From Entomomonas sp964395065 (lineage in GTDB: Bacteria > Pseudomonadota > Gammaproteobacteria > Pseudomonadales > Pseudomonadaceae): a stretch of 19,215 nucleotides of DNA. The notes under the pieces were generated by a model, which saw nothing but the letters and a program-made list of their open reading frames with translations, ran no database searches and was not told where the DNA came from. The stretch is taken from NCBI GenBank assembly GCA_964395065.1, contig CAYNAM010000041.1:1-19215 (forward strand), in the 5' to 3' direction. Within the stretch, counting starts at the first letter, position 1. Every line of letters starts with the position of its first letter. Below, one piece after another: positions 16,284 through 19,215 of the stretch. A program made the position numbers and the translations under genes.

Positions 16284-16375
16284 TTATCGTTTATTTTACA
16301 GTATTGCATCGGCTAAAACGATAACTTTGCCTAAAAAAGTTACAGATTAACGATTATATACTGTTTTATCGTTTA
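16284..16375. repeat. Four TTATCGTTTA-like motifs in alternating orientation
   Basis: TTATCGTTTA occurs identically at 16284-16293 and 16366-16375. An inverted near-copy, TAAAACGATAA, is at 16314-16324, and a shorter inverted version, TAACGATTA, at 16348-16356. The last two copies flank or overlap the putative minus-strand -10 box. They could be operator sites, or could pair as alternative stem-loops in the aspS leader. AT-rich background makes chance partly possible. Confidence 0.45.
16353..16358 (-). promoter_or_regulatory. Putative -10 box of an aspS promoter
   Basis: A consensus TATAAT on the minus strand, about 140 bases before the aspS start. The region 17-18 bases further upstream is a poor match to TTGACA. 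Transcription would begin near 16346 and give a leader of roughly 135 bases. Confidence 0.35.
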
Positions 16376-16522
16376 GATTACAGCTTCATCCACGAAAAGT
16401 TATACCTTTAAAAAGTTTAATTAAAAAAACTAACTGTTTTTCAATAATATTGTTCCTAACAAGCAATCGATTAAATCAGCAATGACACTTTATTTTTTAA
16501 CACTAAAGTAGTATGTTAATAA

Positions 16523-16528
16523 TATAAT
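16523..16528 (+). promoter_or_regulatory. Putative -10 box of the pilY1-like gene
   Basis: A consensus TATAAT about 100 bases before the ATG. The best -35 candidate, TTAACA at 16497-16502, is 20 bases away, longer than optimal, so the assignment is weak. No sigma-54 type site (GG and GC elements) was noticed on this strand. Confidence 0.3.
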
Positions 16529-16628
16529 ACGTCATTCATGCGTATTTTTAACTGAGTTAATCGCCCAATTTTAAGATATCCATTTTAAAATTGATTTATA
16601 GGAAATAAATTTATACTAACGGATAACC

Positions 16629-19215
16629 ATGAAGAAGAAGCTCATATCTCTTGCAATCTCATCTTTTATAATCACCACCCCTTATTTTTGTCATGCTGAT
16701 GATGGAGAAATTTTTTTTAATGACAAACTAACACCCGAAAATCCTAATGTTATTTTTTTACTAGATGCATCAGGATCAATGACACTATCATTACAAGGAT
16801 CAACACGTATTGGTGTATTAAAATCCTCCCTTACAAAATTATTAGAAAATAAAGAAGAAACTAAAGATATCAGAGCAGGCATGATGCGTTTTGCTGGAGA
16901 TGCGCTAGGTATTAAAGTTCTCGAAACCGTTGATGAGATCGAAAACAATCGCGCTAAACTTTTAGACCAAACTAAAAATCTTTTTGTTAGAAATGGTAAC
17001 ACCCCAACAGTAGAAGCCCTCTTTCAAGCAGCACAATACATAAGTAGTAATCCTAGTTTCCACTCTCCCACCTCTTTGCGTAGCCCTATACTTGAGGGTT
17101 GCCAACTCAGCCATGTTATCTTAATGTCTGACGGCCAACCGACAGCTAGAACCTACACTCACATCCAATCCCAAATTGGTAAAAAATGCGCAAGCGTGCC
17201 TGTTAGAGGCCAAGAGTGTGGAGCAGATCTTGCTGAATGGATGGCGAAGACAGATCAAGCACCAGCATTAGAGGGCGATAATTTTATTAGAACACATACC
17301 ATTGGATTTGCCCTTGGAAGTGATGCTAGAGCTAAAAAGTTTCTTAGCGACATAGCCACTGGAGGCGGTGGTAAAGCTTATGAAGCAAACAGTGATGAAA
17401 CGCTTCTTGCTGCATTCAAAGAAATTATCAGTGATGTGAGGGCGGCGGACAGCCCATCTGCAAGTGGAACAGTTACCGTAGGGGAACAAGTTCGCTACGA
17501 ACAACGAACAGAGGTTTTCTACTCGCTTTATTCATCAGACGCCTACAACTATTGGCCAGGGAATATGAAGCGTTTTAAAATCGAATACGTAGAAACGCCG
17601 ATGGTCAACAGTGATAATAAAGGATTACGAGCTGTACTTGTTGACAAAAATAATGTATCTGCGATGAGTCCGGATGGAACTTTTTACAACACAGCATCCA
17701 GCTTCTGGTCTGATAAGGATGGGGGTACTGTAAGGTCTGGCGGAGTAGTTGGGCAACTTAAAACGCCTAACAATCGTACAATGTTTACCCTGCAAAATAA
17801 AACCAATAAAGTTGATTTAAAAGCTAATCCCACAGCCAATATCAATTTAGGGGTCAGCGATCCTATTATTAAAAATGCATTGCTAAACTTTATCCGCGGT
17901 TATACCTACGCCCCAGATACTAATGTTTTAACCGTTGCAGATAAAAAAATTGGTGATGCGGCACGTGGACGAATCTCTCTTGCAACTTACGGTTGTAAGA
18001 CTCCTAATGGCTTAGGCCAAAGCGATATCATTAATTGCAGTCAACTAAACCAAGTAGCACTACTTGCCAGTAATGATGGTTTTATCAGGGGCTATAATAT
18101 CAATACAGGAGAGGCACTCTATGAATACATGCCCGAAGAGTTGCTTCCTCTTATTCAAAGATTACAACGCCGTGAGGTTGTCTCTTTTAATAAACCACGT
18201 TATTACGGTCTAGATGGCAAACCTGTGATTTACCATCATGACAAAAATAATGATCACTACATTAATAATGATGAAAAGGCTTATGCTTATATTGCATCAG
18301 GTAGAGGGGGTTCATATATTTATGCACTTGACATCTCCTCTCAAGGTTCTATTAAACTTGCTTGGCAAATCGAGGGAGGAAAAGGTAACTTTTCTAAACT
18401 AGGCTATACATGGTCTACACCAATGCTAGGTAAAATGAAAGTAAATGGAGAAGTAGAAACTGTTTTAGTTTTCGGCGGTGGTTATGACAAATCTCCACAA
18501 GAACAGGACACGCAAAGTATTCGCAATAGTTCTAAAGGTAATGATCTTTATATTGTCAATGCTGAAACAGGTAATTTGATCTGGTCTGCCTCTAAAGCTA
18601 ACTTAACAGGAGATATGAGCTACAGCATTCCGAGCGCCGTTGCTTTGGTAACTGATGATAGTAATGACAAACTTATTACCGATATCATCTTTGGTGATAT
18701 GGGTGGACAAGTTTGGCGTCTAAGTGTTGATAATGCAAAATCAGACAGCACCAATGCACTGAGCATAACAAGCAACGTTATTGCAAAATTATCAGGAGCC
18801 TCAGCAGAAGATGAACGTAAATTTTATCAAGCTCCTGCGGTTTATGAAACGAAAATTAACGGCATTGATATACTGTCTGTTAATATTGGATCAGGCTTTA
18901 GAAACCATCCTTTAAACATGGCGATAAAAGATAGAATTTACTCTTTACGTATTCCCAAAGATGCTAAGAGTCAGTCTGTAATCACAGAAGACATGCTAGC
19001 CGTAGCCTCTGATGATGGCCAATCCATAGTAGGAAACTTAACACACGGTTTTATGATTCAGCTTTCGGCTGAAGGTGAAAAAGTAATTACTGATGGATAT
19101 GCAAACTTTGATCGCTTAGTGTTCAATACATTTATTCCGTTCAATACCGACAAAAAAACTTGTGTACCGAGTACCGGAACACAACGAACCTATAACTATG
19201 ACTTAATAACAGGAA
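16629..19215 (+). CDS. pilY1: PilY1-like type IV pilus tip protein, truncated at the window edge
   Basis: PilY1/PilC proteins cap type IV pili, act in adhesion and surface sensing, and counter pilus retraction. The frame is open from the ATG at 16629 to the window end: 862 codons of what is usually a protein of 1000 or more residues. A signal peptide (MKKKLIS..., hydrophobic core, cleavage after CHA at residue 23) precedes a von Willebrand A domain (about 38-275) with a complete metal-ion site: Asp46, Ser48 and Ser50 in DASGS, Thr125 and Asp168. From about 475 comes the PilY1 propeller, recognised by LLASNDGFIRGYNINTGEALYEYMPEELLP and later IIFGDMGGQVWRL. The acidic loop at 676-685 corresponds roughly to the family's calcium site but is atypical. 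Only GGA precedes the start, so the ribosome site is weak. Minor-pilin genes, its usual companions, are not upstream; they may lie downstream, outside the window. Confidence 0.88.
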   Translation, partial: MKKKLISLAISSFIITTPYFCHADDGEIFFNDKLTPENPNVIFLLDASGSMTLSLQGSTRIGVLKSSLTKLLENKEETKDIRAGMMRFAGDALGIKVLETVDEIENNRAKLLDQTKNLFVRNGNTPTVEALFQAAQYISSNPSFHSPTSLRSPILEGCQLSHVILMSDGQPTARTYTHIQSQIGKKCASVPVRGQECGADLAEWMAKTDQAPALEGDNFIRTHTIGFALGSDARAKKFLSDIATGGGGKAYEANSDETLLAAFKEIISDVRAADSPSASGTVTVGEQVRYEQRTEVFYSLYSSDAYNYWPGNMKRFKIEYVETPMVNSDNKGLRAVLVDKNNVSAMSPDGTFYNTASSFWSDKDGGTVRSGGVVGQLKTPNNRTMFTLQNKTNKVDLKANPTANINLGVSDPIIKNALLNFIRGYTYAPDTNVLTVADKKIGDAARGRISLATYGCKTPNGLGQSDIINCSQLNQVALLASNDGFIRGYNINTGEALYEYMPEELLPLIQRLQRREVVSFNKPRYYGLDGKPVIYHHDKNNDHYINNDEKAYAYIASGRGGSYIYALDISSQGSIKLAWQIEGGKGNFSKLGYTWSTPMLGKMKVNGEVETVLVFGGGYDKSPQEQDTQSIRNSSKGNDLYIVNAETGNLIWSASKANLTGDMSYSIPSAVALVTDDSNDKLITDIIFGDMGGQVWRLSVDNAKSDSTNALSITSNVIAKLSGASAEDERKFYQAPAVYETKINGIDILSVNIGSGFRNHPLNMAIKDRIYSLRIPKDAKSQSVITEDMLAVASDDGQSIVGNLTHGFMIQLSAEGEKVITDGYANFDRLVFNTFIPFNTDKKTCVPSTGTQRTYNYDLITG

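Larger units (their letters stand above)
16211..16628. other. AT-rich divergent intergenic region between aspS and the pilY1-like gene
   Basis: This 418-base stretch contains no credible coding sequence. It must hold the aspS promoter and leader on the minus strand and probably the pilY1 promoter on the plus strand. It contains four related TTATCGTTTA-like motifs at 16284-16375, a minus-strand TATAAT at 16353-16358 and a plus-strand TATAAT at 16523-16528. It is markedly more AT-rich than the flanking genes. I see no RNA gene or clear riboswitch. Confidence 0.7.

Noticed and set aside
16691..17504. Minus-strand frames inside the pilY1-like gene
   Set aside because: The plus strand carries a continuous 862-codon frame with clear PilY1 features through this region.

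Overview
The window is a chromosomal segment from a low-GC gammaproteobacterium. The order aspS-yebC-ruvC-ruvA-ruvB-ybgC-tolQ-tolR-tolA-tolB-pal-cpoB-queE-queC is, from memory, the order found in Pseudomonas. The FAD oxidoreductase near the left edge also resembles Pseudomonas proteins. The strong AT bias does not fit Pseudomonas itself, so an AT-rich relative in or near Pseudomonadaceae (for example Entomomonas-like) is my low-confidence guess.

Layout. Every gene from 16210 down to 21 lies on the minus strand. Reading that strand in the direction of transcription: aspS (frameshifted in this sequence), yebC, ruvC, a small unrecognised cysteine-rich gene, ruvA, ruvB, ybgC, tolQ, tolR, tolA, tolB, pal, cpoB, queE, queC, a CPA1-type Na+/H+ antiporter, a small membrane protein, a FAD-dependent oxidoreductase and an aldo/keto reductase. 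Junctions are tight. There are ATGA overlaps at ruvC/zinc-ribbon gene, tolA/tolB and oxidoreductase/reductase, an 8-base overlap at tolR/tolA, and gaps of 1-2 bases at ruvA/ruvB and queE/queC. The one long gene-free stretch (16211-16628) separates aspS from a divergent plus-strand pilY1-like gene that runs off the right edge.

How the genes work together. RuvA, RuvB and RuvC process Holliday junctions. TolQ-TolR-TolA form the inner-membrane force-transducing complex, TolB and lipoprotein Pal the outer-membrane side, and CpoB the periplasmic coordinator with peptidoglycan synthesis; YbgC is the thioesterase usually encoded with them. QueE and QueC make the 7-deazaguanine precursor of queuosine. 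AspS charges tRNA-Asp, which is a queuosine-containing tRNA.

Most of the window is conserved housekeeping. The points that deserve attention are: (1) a predicted double zinc-ribbon protein with a Gly/Asp-rich tail translated from inside the ruv cluster; (2) a single-base loss that breaks aspS, normally an essential gene; (3) a PilY1-type pilus-tip adhesin next to aspS, with no minor-pilin genes on the visible side and an atypical metal-binding loop; (4) a cluster of TTATCGTTTA-like motifs at the likely aspS promoter. I did not find an undescribed multi-gene system; the zinc-ribbon gene is the best candidate for something new. No tRNA, rRNA, CRISPR array or insertion sequence was seen.
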